From Palsa-1033 sp963735455 (GTDB lineage Bacteria; Chloroflexota; Limnocylindria; Limnocylindrales; CSP1-4), in the NCBI GenBank assembly GCA_963735455.1, contig CAVTKZ010000002.1:1364001-1428000 (forward strand): a DNA stretch of 64,000 nucleotides, given 5' to 3'. The notes below the pieces were generated by a model. It saw nothing but the letters and a program-made list of their open reading frames with translations. It was not told the DNA's origin and made no database searches. Numbering within the stretch: position 1 is the stretch's first letter; each line of letters begins with the position of its first letter. Position numbers and translations under genes: made by a program. Positions 28,602 through 37,497 of this stretch are shown here, piece by piece.

Positions 28602-30187
28602 CGCTCCTCCGTCGGGCTGGCTGGCTGATCCTGTCCGGCGGCCAGGCCGGTGACCGCCGCCTTGAATGCCCGGCCGCGGGCCTCGTAGTCGGCGAACATG
28701 TCGAAGCTGGTGGCGGCCGGCGAAAGGAGGACCGTTGCCCTCGGGATCCCGTCGGGATCCTCGGGCCGGCGGGCGGCCAGGCCGGCCCGGATCTCGCGGG
28801 CGATCGCGTCGGCCCGCGCCACCGCGGCCTCGAGGCTGGGCGCGCGCTCGGTGCGGGCCAGGCCGGCGGCCCTGAACAGGCGCTCGAGGTCCGGCCCGCT
28901 CTCGCCGATCAGGACCGCGGCCGCGGCTCGCTCGGCGACGACCGCCGCCAGGGCGCTCAGGTCGATGCCCTTGTCCCGGCCGCCGGCGATCAGCACGACC
29001 GGCGCCGGATAGGCCCGCAGGGCCGCGATCACGGCATCCGGCTGGGTGCCCTGCGAATCGTTGACGTAGCGGACGCCGGCCAGCTCGCCGACCGGCTCGA
29101 GACGATGCTCGACGCCGCGGAACGAGGCGATCGCGCTCCGGATCGCATCCGGGGCCAGGCCCATGAGCAGGCCGACCGAGATCGCGGCCATCGCGTTCGA
29201 GACGTTGTGGCGGCCGGGCAGGGGCAGCTCGGCCACGGGCAGGATCCGGCCGCCCGGCCCAGTGGCGGCCGTCCCGCCACCGGCCAGGGCCAGGCGCTCG
29301 ACGCCGTCGGCGACGATCCAGTCGGCGACGATCCCGACGCCGCCGATCATCGGTCGCTCGACCCGGTACATGACGGCCGGGGCCGTGCCCAGGCCGGCAT
29401 AGGCCGCCACGGTCGGATCGTCGGCATTGAGGACCAGCGCCCCGTCGCGCTCGACCAGCTCGGCCAGGCGCCGTTTCACCGCGCGGTAGGCAGCCAGGCT
29501 GCCGTGCCGGTCGAGGTGGTCGGAGGTCACGTTGGTGTATGCGGCGACGTGGGTGCCACGCGATAGCGTCGGGAGCTGCAGCTCGGACAGCTCGACGACG
29601 ACCCGGTCGTCGGGCCGCACGTCGGCCAGGCGCTCGACAAGCGGCCGGCCGATGTTCCCGCCGAGGATCACCCGGTGGCTGGGATCGGCGCCCAGGAGGT
29701 GGGCGATCAGGGCCGATGTCGTCGTCTTGCCCTTCGTCCCGGTGACCCCGATCGTGGGCGCCGGGCAGAGGCGCAGGAAGAGGTCGATCTCGGAGACGAT
29801 CGGCGCTGCCCCGGGATCGCCTGCCGCCCGCGCCCGGACGAGCCCCTGGAGGGCGCCCCGCAGGCGGCCCTCCGTGGTCGGGAAGTCGGGCGAGATCGCG
29901 GGCGAGGTCGTCACCAGGGCCATCCCCCGGAGGGCCTCCATCGGGTCGATCGCGGGACCCAGCAGCAGCCGGACGGGCCGCCCTTCGAGCTGGGCGATCG
30001 CGGTCTCGAGCTCGCCGGCCGGCCGGCCGTCGTAGACCGTGACGAGCGCCCCGGCATCGGCCAGGAAGCGGGCCAGGGCCAGCCCGCTGCGGGCCAGGCC
30101 CAGGACGGCCACCGGGCTGCCGCCGAGCGCCCCGGCGCGGACGCCGGCCAGGGTCAGGCCATCGAGGTCGATCGTCATCCTGATCAT
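28598..30187 (-). CDS. murD: UDP-N-acetylmuramoylalanine--D-glutamate ligase
   Basis: A Mur ligase of 529 residues that adds D-Glu to UDP-MurNAc-Ala. The P-loop is TIGVTGTKGKTTTS, with the central TNVTSDHLDRHGSLAAY, HNVSNAMAA, and the C-terminal RYVNDSQGTQPDAV and IAGGRDKG. It is longer than usual (about 450) because of inserts in the N-terminal and central parts, such as the Arg/Ala-rich segment near residue 110-130. ATG 30187 overlaps the mraY stop (ATGA), and it overlaps ftsW by 4 bases. Confidence 0.94.
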   Translation of the reverse strand: MIRMTIDLDGLTLAGVRAGALGGSPVAVLGLARSGLALARFLADAGALVTVYDGRPAGELETAIAQLEGRPVRLLLGPAIDPMEALRGMALVTTSPAISPDFPTTEGRLRGALQGLVRARAAGDPGAAPIVSEIDLFLRLCPAPTIGVTGTKGKTTTSALIAHLLGADPSHRVILGGNIGRPLVERLADVRPDDRVVVELSELQLPTLSRGTHVAAYTNVTSDHLDRHGSLAAYRAVKRRLAELVERDGALVLNADDPTVAAYAGLGTAPAVMYRVERPMIGGVGIVADWIVADGVERLALAGGGTAATGPGGRILPVAELPLPGRHNVSNAMAAISVGLLMGLAPDAIRSAIASFRGVEHRLEPVGELAGVRYVNDSQGTQPDAVIAALRAYPAPVVLIAGGRDKGIDLSALAAVVAERAAAAVLIGESGPDLERLFRAAGLARTERAPSLEAAVARADAIAREIRAGLAARRPEDPDGIPRATVLLSPAATSFDMFADYEARGRAFKAAVTGLAAGQDQPASPTEER

Positions 30188-31179
30188 GCCAGCGCGTGGA
30201 TCGAGGCCAGGAAGAGGGTCACCCCGATCAGCCCGGCCAGGACCCCGACGATCCAGAAGCGGACGGTGATCTTCTCCTCGTCCCAGCCGGACAGCTCGAA
30301 ATGGTGATGGATCGGGCTCATCCGGAAGATCCGCTTGCCGCCGGTCGCCTTGAAGTAGGCCACCTGGACGATCACCGAGCCGGTCTCCACGACAAAGACC
30401 AGCCCGATCAGGGGCAGCACGACAATCTGACCGGTGATCAGGGCAATGACCGCCAGGCAGGCTCCCAGGGACAGCGAGCCCGAGTCGCCCATCAGGACCT
30501 GGGCGGGGTGGACGTTGAACCACAGGTAGCCGACCGTCGCTCCGATGATGATCGCGCAGAGCAGGGCCAGGTTCGGCTGGTGGGGCACGTTGAGCAGGGC
30601 GATGATCATGTAGGCCACGAAGGCGAAGGCGGTCGTCCCGCCGGCGAGGCCGTCCAGCCCGTCGGTGATGTTCACGCCGTTGCTGGTGGCCACGATCGCG
30701 AACGCCGCGAAGATGATCCAGAGGGGTGCGCCGATCACCACGTCGCCCTCGAACGGCACCCGGATCGCGTCGATGTTGAAGTGGCGCTGGATGTACAGCG
30801 CGGCCAGGACGGCCACCACGATCTGCCAGATCAGCTTGTGCCGGGCCCGGATCCCGTCGCCGGTGCGCACGTTGAGGTAGTCGTCGAAGGCGCCCAGGGC
30901 CGCCACCCCGAGGAGGGCCGCCAGGGGTGAGTAGGTATCCGGCGTGTTGGTCCCCACGGCGCCCAGCAGGACGGCCACGGCGGCAACGACCAGGACGATC
31001 AGGATCCCGGCCCCGGTCGGCGTGCCCTCCTTGAGGTAGTGGCTCTCGGGACCCTCCTCGCGAATGTGCTTGCCGAAGCGGATCGAGCGGGCGAACCGGA
31101 TGTAAGGCGGCATCAGGACGACGACCAGCAGGAAGGCGATCAGGAGGCCCTGGATCAGCTCGATCGTGCCGATCGTCAC
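30184..31179 (-). CDS. mraY: Phospho-N-acetylmuramoyl-pentapeptide-transferase
   Basis: A 331-residue polytopic membrane enzyme that makes lipid I. The motifs are GTPTGAGILIV, the Asp pair in AFDDYLNVRTGDG, VNITDGLDGLAGG, VLMGDSGSLSLG and the cytoplasmic His loop SPIHHHFELSGW. It overlaps both murF and murD by 4 bases. Confidence 0.96.
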   Translation of the reverse strand: MTIGTIELIQGLLIAFLLVVVLMPPYIRFARSIRFGKHIREEGPESHYLKEGTPTGAGILIVLVVAAVAVLLGAVGTNTPDTYSPLAALLGVAALGAFDDYLNVRTGDGIRARHKLIWQIVVAVLAALYIQRHFNIDAIRVPFEGDVVIGAPLWIIFAAFAIVATSNGVNITDGLDGLAGGTTAFAFVAYMIIALLNVPHQPNLALLCAIIIGATVGYLWFNVHPAQVLMGDSGSLSLGACLAVIALITGQIVVLPLIGLVFVVETGSVIVQVAYFKATGGKRIFRMSPIHHHFELSGWDEEKITVRFWIVGVLAGLIGVTLFLASIHALA

Positions 31180-32624
31180 GGCTCGAGCTCCAGGCGCAGG
31201 TCGTCGACGAGCTGGTCCAGGGCGATCCCGCGCGAGGCCTTGACCAGGACGATGTCGTTGTCGGCCAGGCGGGGCAGCAGGGCTTCGAGGGCAGCCTGCC
31301 GATCGGCGACCTCGATCACCCGGCTGGGATTGAGGCCGGCGGCCCGGGCGGCCCGGGCGATCGGCTCGGCCGCGGGTCCGACGACGATCAGCAGGTCGGC
31401 GACGTCGCCGGCCGCGGACCCGACCTGGAGGTGGCCGGCTTCGTGGCCGGGCCCCAGCTCGAGCATCTCGCCGAGGACCGCGACCCGCCGCCCGGGCAGG
31501 CTGGCCAGGACCGCCAGGGCAGCCAGCATCGAGGCCGGCGCCGCGTTGTAGCTGTCGTCGATGATCGTCACGTCGCCCAGACGGACCAGCTCGCCCCGAT
31601 GCGTCGCCGGCGGCCGGATCGCCAGGCCCTTGGCGATCTCGTCGAGGTCGAGGCCGGCCGCGCCGCCGACGGCCGCCGCGGCCAGGGCGTTGTGGACGGC
31701 ATGCCGGCCGAGGCCGGGCAGCTCGACGGCCCGCTCACCGGCGGGGGTCCGGAGGACGAAGCGCATGCCCTCGGCGCCGGCCGAATCGACCGAGCCGGCG
31801 GTCACCGTGGCGGTCGGCCCGAAGCCATAGGTCAGCACCTGGGCCGAGGTCCGGGCGGCCATTCGGGCGACCCGCTCATCGTCCGCGTTGAGGACCGCCG
31901 TGCCGTTGGCCGGCAGCGCCTCGACCAGCTCGGCCTTGGCCGCCTCGATCGCCTCGAGCGTGCCGATTCGGGCGAGATGGACCGGCTGGACCGCGGTCAC
32001 GACCCCGATCCGGGGCTGGCCGATCCGGGCCAGCTCGGCGATCTCGCCTCCGACGTACATGCCCATCTCGAGGACCAGCGCCCCGACCCCGCGGTCGAGG
32101 CGCAGGACGGTCAGCGGCAGGCCGATCTCGTTGTTCTCGTTGCCCTCGCTGCGGAGCGTCCGGTAGTGGACCCCCAGGACGGCCGCCACGGCCTCCTTGG
32201 TCGAGGTCTTGGCGATGCTCCCGGTGATCCCCACGGTCAGCGGCTCGAACCGACGCCGCCAGGCCGCCGCGATGGCGCCAAGGGCCTCGATCGGGTGGCC
32301 GACCCGGACGACGCTGACCGAGCCGGTCACGTCCGGGGGCAGGCCCGGCCGGCTGACGAGGAGGGCCGCCGCGCCGTTGGCGACCGCCTCGGCGAGGTGC
32401 TCATGGCCGTCGGTCCGCTCGCCGGGCAGGGCCACGAAGAGGTTGCCGGGCTGCACCCGGCGCGAATCCACGGCCGCGCCCCGGATCGGCCGGCCGGCGT
32501 CGCGGACGAGGTGTCCGCCGCTCAGCCGGGCGATCTCGCCGGCGTCGAACGAGTCGCTCCCCGGGGGCTGCGGCGGGCCGGACGGCTCGGTCACGGCGGC
32601 CAGTTTGGCATGGTCGGCGATCAC
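31176..32624 (-). CDS. murF: UDP-N-acetylmuramoyl-tripeptide--D-alanyl-D-alanine ligase
   Basis: A 482-residue Mur ligase. It shows the N-terminal DSRRVQPGNLFVALPGERTDGH, the EMGMYVGGEIAELARIGQP block of MurF, and the C-terminal IIDDSYNAAPASMLAAL. The P-loop reads GITGSIAKTSTKE, with Ala in place of the usual Gly of the GKT/S core. murE, which normally sits just upstream, is absent. It overlaps ftsI by 4 bases. Confidence 0.93.
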   Translation of the reverse strand: MIADHAKLAAVTEPSGPPQPPGSDSFDAGEIARLSGGHLVRDAGRPIRGAAVDSRRVQPGNLFVALPGERTDGHEHLAEAVANGAAALLVSRPGLPPDVTGSVSVVRVGHPIEALGAIAAAWRRRFEPLTVGITGSIAKTSTKEAVAAVLGVHYRTLRSEGNENNEIGLPLTVLRLDRGVGALVLEMGMYVGGEIAELARIGQPRIGVVTAVQPVHLARIGTLEAIEAAKAELVEALPANGTAVLNADDERVARMAARTSAQVLTYGFGPTATVTAGSVDSAGAEGMRFVLRTPAGERAVELPGLGRHAVHNALAAAAVGGAAGLDLDEIAKGLAIRPPATHRGELVRLGDVTIIDDSYNAAPASMLAALAVLASLPGRRVAVLGEMLELGPGHEAGHLQVGSAAGDVADLLIVVGPAAEPIARAARAAGLNPSRVIEVADRQAALEALLPRLADNDIVLVKASRGIALDQLVDDLRLELEP

Positions 32625-34444
32625 GGATGCGGACCGGCGAGGGTCGCCGCGCCGGTCGGGTTGAGGTCGAGCATCTTCATCGAGTCAGTGGCGATCCGCC
32701 GGAAGAGCTCGTAGGACTCGACCGCCAGGGGCAGGTCGCCCTGTCGGATCACGAGCGGCTTGCCCTCGTGGATCTCGATCGCGATCACCAGGTCGGGGGC
32801 GTTCCGGCCGATGTAGCCGACGAACGTATTGTTGTAGCGATTCGTGATCCAGGCGCCCCGGCCATGGTTGAGGTGCGGGTCCCAGATCTGGGCGGTGCCG
32901 GTCTTGCCTCCGATCGTGTAGCCCTTGACCAGCGTGCCGGCGGCATACCAGGGCACCGTGTGGACGACGTACGACATCAGGTTGGTCAGGGTCGCCGAGA
33001 TGGTCGGCGAGATGACCTGCGCCCCGGGCGTCGGGGCGACGGGCTGGTTGCCGATGGCCGCGACCACGTGGGGCGTCACCAGGGTCCCGCCGTTGACCAT
33101 CGCCGAGTAGGCAGTCGCCAGCTGGACGAGGGTCACCGCGACGCCCTGGCCGAAGGCGGCGTTGGCCAGGTCGACCTGGTGCCAGGGCTGGATGGCCGGG
33201 TCGTGGACCGTCCCCCGGGCCTCGTTGGCGACGTCGATCCCGGTCGGCCGGCCGAAGCCGAGCCGGTCCCAGGTGGCCTTGAGGATCGAGGCGGCGCCGT
33301 TCGTCGTCGAGGCCAGCCCGAGGGCGACCCGGGCGGCGCCGACGTTGCGCGAGTAGGCCAGCACCTTCTCGAAGGTGATCCTGCCCATCGGCCGCTTGTC
33401 CGAGTCATAGATCCGGGCCGTGCCGTGATCGAGCGAGAGCGAGCCGGAGTCGTTGACGATGCTGGTCGGGGTGATCGTGCCCTGCTGGAGGGCGGCCAGC
33501 GCGGTCAGCATCTTGAACACCGAGCCGGGCTCGTAGGGCACGCTGACGACCGGATCGACGAACACGCCCGACGGTGTCTGGGCGTAATTGTTGGCGTCAT
33601 ACGAGGGGTAGCTGGCCTCGGCGTAGACCTGCCCGGTGTGGGGGTCGATGACGATCGCCGAGACGGACAGGGCCTGGTCGGCGACCGAGGCGGCCATCAC
33701 CTCCTGTTCGACGGCCAGCTGCAGGTTCTCGTCGATGGTCAGGCTGATGTCCTGGCCGGGCGTGCCCGGATCCACGACCTGGGCGGTGTCGATCAGCGGC
33801 CGGCCGTTGATCGAGCGGGCAGCCAGGACCACCTTGGGGTGGCCGGCCAGGATGTCCTGGTAGTACTGCTCGACGCCGTACTGGCCGACGCCGTCGTGGT
33901 TCACGAAGCCCAGCAGCTGGGCGGCCAGGGATGTCTTGGGGGCGCCCCCGACCTGCGGGTCGACCCGGGCCGCCTCGGTCGCCAGGTCGACCCCGCCGGC
34001 GGCACCGTCGGCCGTGATCGCGGCCTGCAGCCGATCGGCGGTGGCCTGGTCCAGGCCATGGGCCAGGATCACGTAGGGCCGGTTGGAGTTGATCTTCTGG
34101 CTGAAGGCGGCCGCATCGGTCGGGTCGAGGCCGACGATCGAGATCAGGTCATTGGCGAGCTGCGACCGGGCCGCCGCGTTCGAGCTGAGCAGGTTGGGAT
34201 TGGCCTCGAGCATGTACTGGTCGACGGTCGTCGCCAGGACCACCGTCCCGCTCCGGTCGTAGATCGTCCCGCGCCGGCTGGGGATCGAGACCTCGGTCAG
34301 AGTCTGGGACTGGGCCCGGGCCGCGAGCATCTGCTGCTGGGCCACCTGCCACCACGCCAGGCGCGCCGTGAGGCCGGCGCCGGTCACGATGAAGACGAGC
34401 AGGACCAGGAGCAGGCGCCGGCGTGAGTCGGTCCGACCAAGCAT
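32621..34444 (-). CDS. ftsI: Peptidoglycan D,D-transpeptidase FtsI (class B PBP)
   Basis: A 607-residue penicillin-binding protein. One N-terminal span lies at about 10-32, followed by the pedestal domain with IPSRRGTIYDRSG. The transpeptidase motifs are SxxK in EPGSVFKML, SxN in AYSRNVG and KTG in GGKTGTAQ. There is no PASTA domain. It follows ftsL by 13 bases and overlaps murF. Confidence 0.95.
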   Translation of the reverse strand: MLGRTDSRRRLLLVLLVFIVTGAGLTARLAWWQVAQQQMLAARAQSQTLTEVSIPSRRGTIYDRSGTVVLATTVDQYMLEANPNLLSSNAAARSQLANDLISIVGLDPTDAAAFSQKINSNRPYVILAHGLDQATADRLQAAITADGAAGGVDLATEAARVDPQVGGAPKTSLAAQLLGFVNHDGVGQYGVEQYYQDILAGHPKVVLAARSINGRPLIDTAQVVDPGTPGQDISLTIDENLQLAVEQEVMAASVADQALSVSAIVIDPHTGQVYAEASYPSYDANNYAQTPSGVFVDPVVSVPYEPGSVFKMLTALAALQQGTITPTSIVNDSGSLSLDHGTARIYDSDKRPMGRITFEKVLAYSRNVGAARVALGLASTTNGAASILKATWDRLGFGRPTGIDVANEARGTVHDPAIQPWHQVDLANAAFGQGVAVTLVQLATAYSAMVNGGTLVTPHVVAAIGNQPVAPTPGAQVISPTISATLTNLMSYVVHTVPWYAAGTLVKGYTIGGKTGTAQIWDPHLNHGRGAWITNRYNNTFVGYIGRNAPDLVIAIEIHEGKPLVIRQGDLPLAVESYELFRRIATDSMKMLDLNPTGAATLAGPHP

Positions 34445-34457
34445 CGATCGATCCGGT

Positions 34458-34886
34458 CTACCGGGCCGGGACGAGCAGCGGATTGCCGAGCTGGTTGAGG
34501 CCCAGGTCGATCCCTTCCTTGCGGATCGCCGAGGCCCCGCCGAGCCGGTTCAGGTCGCTGATCACCTGCTGGCGCTGGCCCTCCAGGGCAGCCTGCTCGT
34601 TCGTCAGGCGGTCGATGTCGACCGCCGTGGTCGAGACCTGGACGGTCTGCGACAGGGAGAAGAAGCCGAGCACGAAGATGATCGCGATGCCGCCCAGCAG
34701 GATGCCCACCCGGTTGGCCCGCCGGCCGGCTCGAACCGCGGTTCGCGCCCGGCGCCGGGCGATCGCCGGGGCCGTCTCGGTCCGGGGCCGGGGCTGGACG
34801 GCCGGCCCGCTGCGGGGCAGGGCCACGGCGCCGGAGGCACTGCGCAGCCCGGAGCGGCCCGCCAGGCGGCCGGCCTGGACCGCCAT
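34458..34886 (-). CDS. ftsL: FtsL-like septum formation protein
   Basis: A 142-residue protein with a basic, disordered N-terminus of about 60 residues. One membrane span lies at about 62-80 (VGILLGGIAIIFVLGFFSL), followed by a short leucine/heptad coiled coil (DIDRLTNEQAALEGQRQQV). This topology and the position between rsmH and ftsI identify FtsL; its sequence is poorly conserved. Its ATG overlaps the stop of the upstream small gene (TGATG). Confidence 0.75.
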   Translation of the reverse strand: MAVQAGRLAGRSGLRSASGAVALPRSGPAVQPRPRTETAPAIARRRARTAVRAGRRANRVGILLGGIAIIFVLGFFSLSQTVQVSTTAVDIDRLTNEQAALEGQRQQVISDLNRLGGASAIRKEGIDLGLNQLGNPLLVPAR

Positions 34887-35083
34887 CAGTCGCCCACCGA
34901 CAGGCTCATCCGGCGCGGGGCCGGCCCGAGGTCGAAGCGCAGCCCGGCCTGCTCGCGGTCGTCGCGGCCTACGCCGTCCAGGTCGGCCGGGTTCGGACTG
35001 TTGGGCTCGACCTGGCGTTCGTGGAGCTCGTGCTGGCGCCGCCCATAGGACCGGCGGCGATGCGACTGGTGGTGCTTGCTCAT
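34886..35083 (-). CDS. Small basic protein between rsmH and ftsL
   Basis: A 65-residue protein that starts MSKHHQSHRRRSYGRRQHEL, a strongly His/Arg-rich head, with a more acidic tail ending RRMSLSVGD. I support it as a gene by a near-ideal ribosome site (GGAGGAAGGGG before ATG 35083), a 22-base gap from rsmH and an overlap with ftsL. I recognise no family. The charge suggests nucleic acid or membrane binding, but this is inference. Confidence 0.6.
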   Translation of the reverse strand: MSKHHQSHRRRSYGRRQHELHERQVEPNSPNPADLDGVGRDDREQAGLRFDLGPAPRRMSLSVGD

Positions 35084-35105
35084 GGCCCCTTCCTCCGGCT
35101 GACGG

Positions 35106-36093
35106 TCAGGCTGCGAGACGCTCGGCGGCCCGCAGGCGGGCGCTCCGGGCTCGTGGATTGGCGGCGATCTCGGCCGCGCTCGGGGTGAGCGACGGCCGGG
35201 TGACGAGGCGCAGCCGGGGGGCCCGACCGCAGACGCAGACGGGCAGGCTTGGCGGGCAGACACAGCCCCGCCGCTCGGCCTGCAGGAAGCGCTTGACGAT
35301 CCGGTCCTCGAGCGAGTGGTAGCTGAGGACGACCAGCCGGCCGCCCGGCCGGAGGAGGTCGACCGCGGCGGCAAGCCCCGCCTCGAGGGCGTCGAGCTCG
35401 GCGTTGACCGCGATCCGGAGGGCCTGGAAGACGCGCGTCGCGGGGTGGATCCGGCGCCGGCCGGGGGGCCCACCGGGCGCCACCCTGACGATCAGCTCGG
35501 CCAGCTCCTCGGCGGTCTCGATCGGGGCACCGGCCCGGCCGGCGACGATCGCCCGGGCGATCCGGGCCGCCTGGGGCTCCTCGCCGTAGCGCCGGAAGAG
35601 GGCCGTCAGCTCGAGCGCGTCGAGCGTCGCCAGGAGCTCCGCGGCGGGCACCCCGACGCTCGGGTCAAAGCGCATGTCGAGCGGCCCACCGGTCCGGATG
35701 CCGAAGCCGCGGTCATGGTCGGCGAGCTGGTCGCTCGACAGGCCGAGGTCGAAGAGGAGCCCGTCAACGAGTCCGAAGCCGGCCGCCGGGGCGACCGTCG
35801 GCAGCTCGCCTGAAGTTCGCCTGGCGCAGCACCAGGCGGTCGCCGAAGCGGGTCCGGAGGCGAGCCTCGACCCGGGCGATCGCCCGCGGGTCGGCGTCCA
35901 GGCCGAGCAGCCGGCCATCGGGGGTGGACGCCGCCAGGATCCGCTCGGCATGGCCACCGCCGCCCAGCGTGGCATCGACCTGCAGGCTGCCCGGGGCCGG
36001 GGCGAGCAGCGTCAGGACCTCGTCGAGGAGGACCGGCAGATGGCCGGTCGGGGACGGTCCCGGGTCGCGCGAGGAGCCGCCGCCGGTGCTCAG
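35106..36093 (-). CDS. rsmH: 16S rRNA (cytosine(1402)-N4)-methyltransferase RsmH, frameshifted, CTG start
   Basis: An S-adenosylmethionine-dependent methyltransferase acting on 16S rRNA C1402. The N-terminal part (HLPVLLDEVLTLL, then DATLGGGGHAERIL) is in one frame up to about 35815. The rest (VDGLLFDLGLSSDQLADHDRGF, RVFQALRIAVN, VLSYHSLEDRIVKRF) is in another, so one indel lies near NF/ELPTV. No ATG, GTG or TTG precedes HLPVLL in frame after an upstream TGA. The only plausible start is CTG 36093, which overlaps the mraZ stop as CTGA. Confidence 0.85.
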
Positions 36094-36518
36094 ATCCCGA
36101 GCCCACTGAGGTGTTCAGCCATCGCCTCGGGGGCGTCCATCGCCTGGCGGTAGAGGTCCCAGCGCTCGGCAGCCCAGATCTCGGCATGGTCGCGCGCCCC
36201 GACCACGACGGCGTCGGCCGCCAGCCCGGCGGCCTCACGGAGGCTGGCCGGCAGGACGATCCGGCCCTGCCGGTCGGGCTCGACCTCGTAGGCGCTGGCG
36301 AACAGGGTCCGGCTGAACGTCCGGGCGTTCGAATCGCCGATCGGCAGGCCACCGACCTTGCCGGCCAGCTCGTCCCATGCCGCGCGAGGGAAGATCGCCA
36401 GGCAGGCGTCGAGCCAGCGGGCGACATAGGCGCCGCCGTCGAGCTGGACGCGGAACTTCGCGGGGACCGCGACTCGTCCCTTGTCGTCCACCGAGTGCCG
36501 GTACTCGCCGGTGAACAC
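36090..36518 (-). CDS. mraZ: Transcriptional regulator MraZ
   Basis: A 142-residue AbrB-like protein with two MraZ domains. Each carries the DxxxR motif (SVDDKGRVAVPAKFR and EVEPDRQGRIVLPASLR). It forms ring-shaped oligomers that bind direct repeats ahead of mraZ and regulate the dcw cluster. Matching boxes are found upstream at 36615-36640. It is the first gene of the cluster. Confidence 0.95.
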   Translation of the reverse strand: MFTGEYRHSVDDKGRVAVPAKFRVQLDGGAYVARWLDACLAIFPRAAWDELAGKVGGLPIGDSNARTFSRTLFASAYEVEPDRQGRIVLPASLREAAGLAADAVVVGARDHAEIWAAERWDLYRQAMDAPEAMAEHLSGLGI

Positions 36519-36614
36519 CGTTCGGGTTTCCCTGTCGTCTGGGCTGCGGGGGCGAGGCCTCTGGCCTTGCCTGGTCGTCTGCGGGGAGCGTTCCCGATTC
36601 TATGGGATTGTTCC

Positions 36615-36640
36615 CCACTTGACACCACTTTGTGCCACTT
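36615..36640 (-). promoter_or_regulatory. Three MraZ-binding boxes (AAGTGG direct repeats, 10-bp period)
   Basis: On the minus strand AAGTGG occurs three times at 36640-36635, 36630-36625 and 36620-36615, exactly 10 bp apart. Known MraZ sites are short direct repeats with a 10-bp period (TGGGN in E. coli; AAAGTG-type in Mollicutes). They lie just downstream of the -10 element, as expected for self-repression. Confidence 0.85.
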
Positions 36641-36646
36641 CGGCGT

Positions 36647-36674
36647 ACTATAGCGCCTGACGGGGATCCGTCAA
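36647..36674 (-). promoter_or_regulatory. Promoter of the dcw cluster
   Basis: On the minus strand there is -35 TTGACG (36674-36669), a 16-bp spacer and -10 TATAGT (36652-36647), each 5 of 6 to consensus. Transcription would start inside or just before the first MraZ box, leaving a leader of about 120 bases before mraZ. Confidence 0.75.
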
Positions 36675-36817
36675 TGCGGGATTCGACAGGGCGGGGCCGG
36701 GGCCGGGGTGCAGTACTTTCCGCTTGTTGAACGGGGGGCCCGGGCGATGCTAGGGTCCACTCCTGGCGGGCCGAATGGCCGGCGAGGGCACAGGCAGATG
36801 AGGGATGACGAGCTCAG

Positions 36818-37072
36818 ATGGCGATCCAGCTGCCCATGGCGCCGCTTCCTGCCGCGGCCGACGCCGAGCTGTCGCACCTGGCCAAGGCCCGGATCCGGCG
36901 CTGCACGTATCGCCGGCTGATCGCGGTGACCGCCGGTGACGAGCGGATCTACGAGGTCGAGTGCCTCTTCCCCGAGCGCAAGGTGCCGATCCCCCTGGGC
37001 GACCTCGAATCGGCGCTGCCGATCTGCAACGCCTGCACGGCGCCCCATATCTTCCGGCCCGACGAAGACTGA
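36818..37072 (+). CDS. Small conserved-looking protein with a C-terminal CxxC
   Basis: An 84-residue protein with an Arg-rich middle (ARIRRCTYRRLI), a hydrophobic-acidic core and a C-terminal CNACTAPHIFRPDED with two close cysteines. ATG 36818 has only a weak ribosome site. It is divergent from mraZ and ends 22 bases before the 3' end of rnpB. No family is recognised; the cysteines could bind a metal. Coding is likely but not certain. Confidence 0.5.
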   Translation: MAIQLPMAPLPAAADAELSHLAKARIRRCTYRRLIAVTAGDERIYEVECLFPERKVPIPLGDLESALPICNACTAPHIFRPDED

Positions 37073-37094
37073 CGCCGGGGGCTGAGGGCGAGCG

Positions 37095-37449
37095 CCAGCG
37101 AGGCACCCTGTAAGCCGAGTTCTGTCCCGCGATCACTCGCGGGGACGGTCATCCATCTCGACCGGCGGTTGCCCGCCGGCTCATGCGGCCGACCCGAGGG
37201 CTGGGCAGCGCACCTCTCCCCCGTCCGCGGTTGCCCGCCGGCGGGTTGCGCCCTCCTATTTGGCCTTGCTCCGGGTAGAGTTTGCCCCGTTTCACCCCGG
37301 CGGCCGAAGCCGCCGGACTCGTCTCTGTGGCACTGGTCCTCGCCTCGCGGCGGACGGGCGTTACCCGCTACCCTGCGCTGGGGAGCTCGGACTTTCCTCG
37401 AGGTGGGTCCCGGAGGACCCACCGCGCGACCATCCGGACGCCTCGCTGG
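37095..37449 (-). ncRNA. rnpB: RNase P RNA, bacterial class A
   Basis: This is the catalytic RNA that cuts the 5' leaders of tRNAs. The conserved GAGGAAAGTCCGAGC lies near the 5' end, and ACAGAACTCGGCTTA lies near the 3' end (minus strand of 37111-37125). The P1 helix is a perfect 10-bp pairing of CCAGCGAGGC (37449-37440) with GCCTCGCTGG (37104-37095), which sets both ends. The length of 355 bases fits class A. The gene follows rnhA by 48 bases, with a possible -10 TAGGAT in the gap. Confidence 0.95.
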
Positions 37450-37497
37450 CCCGGGTATCCTACGCCGCCACCCGCGCGGCGAGCGGCCGCCGCCGGT

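Noticed and set aside
36621..36652. Plus-strand TTGACA and TACTAT as a promoter for the 84-residue gene.
   Set aside because: The spacer is 21 bp, too long; the same bases are explained by the minus-strand promoter and MraZ boxes.
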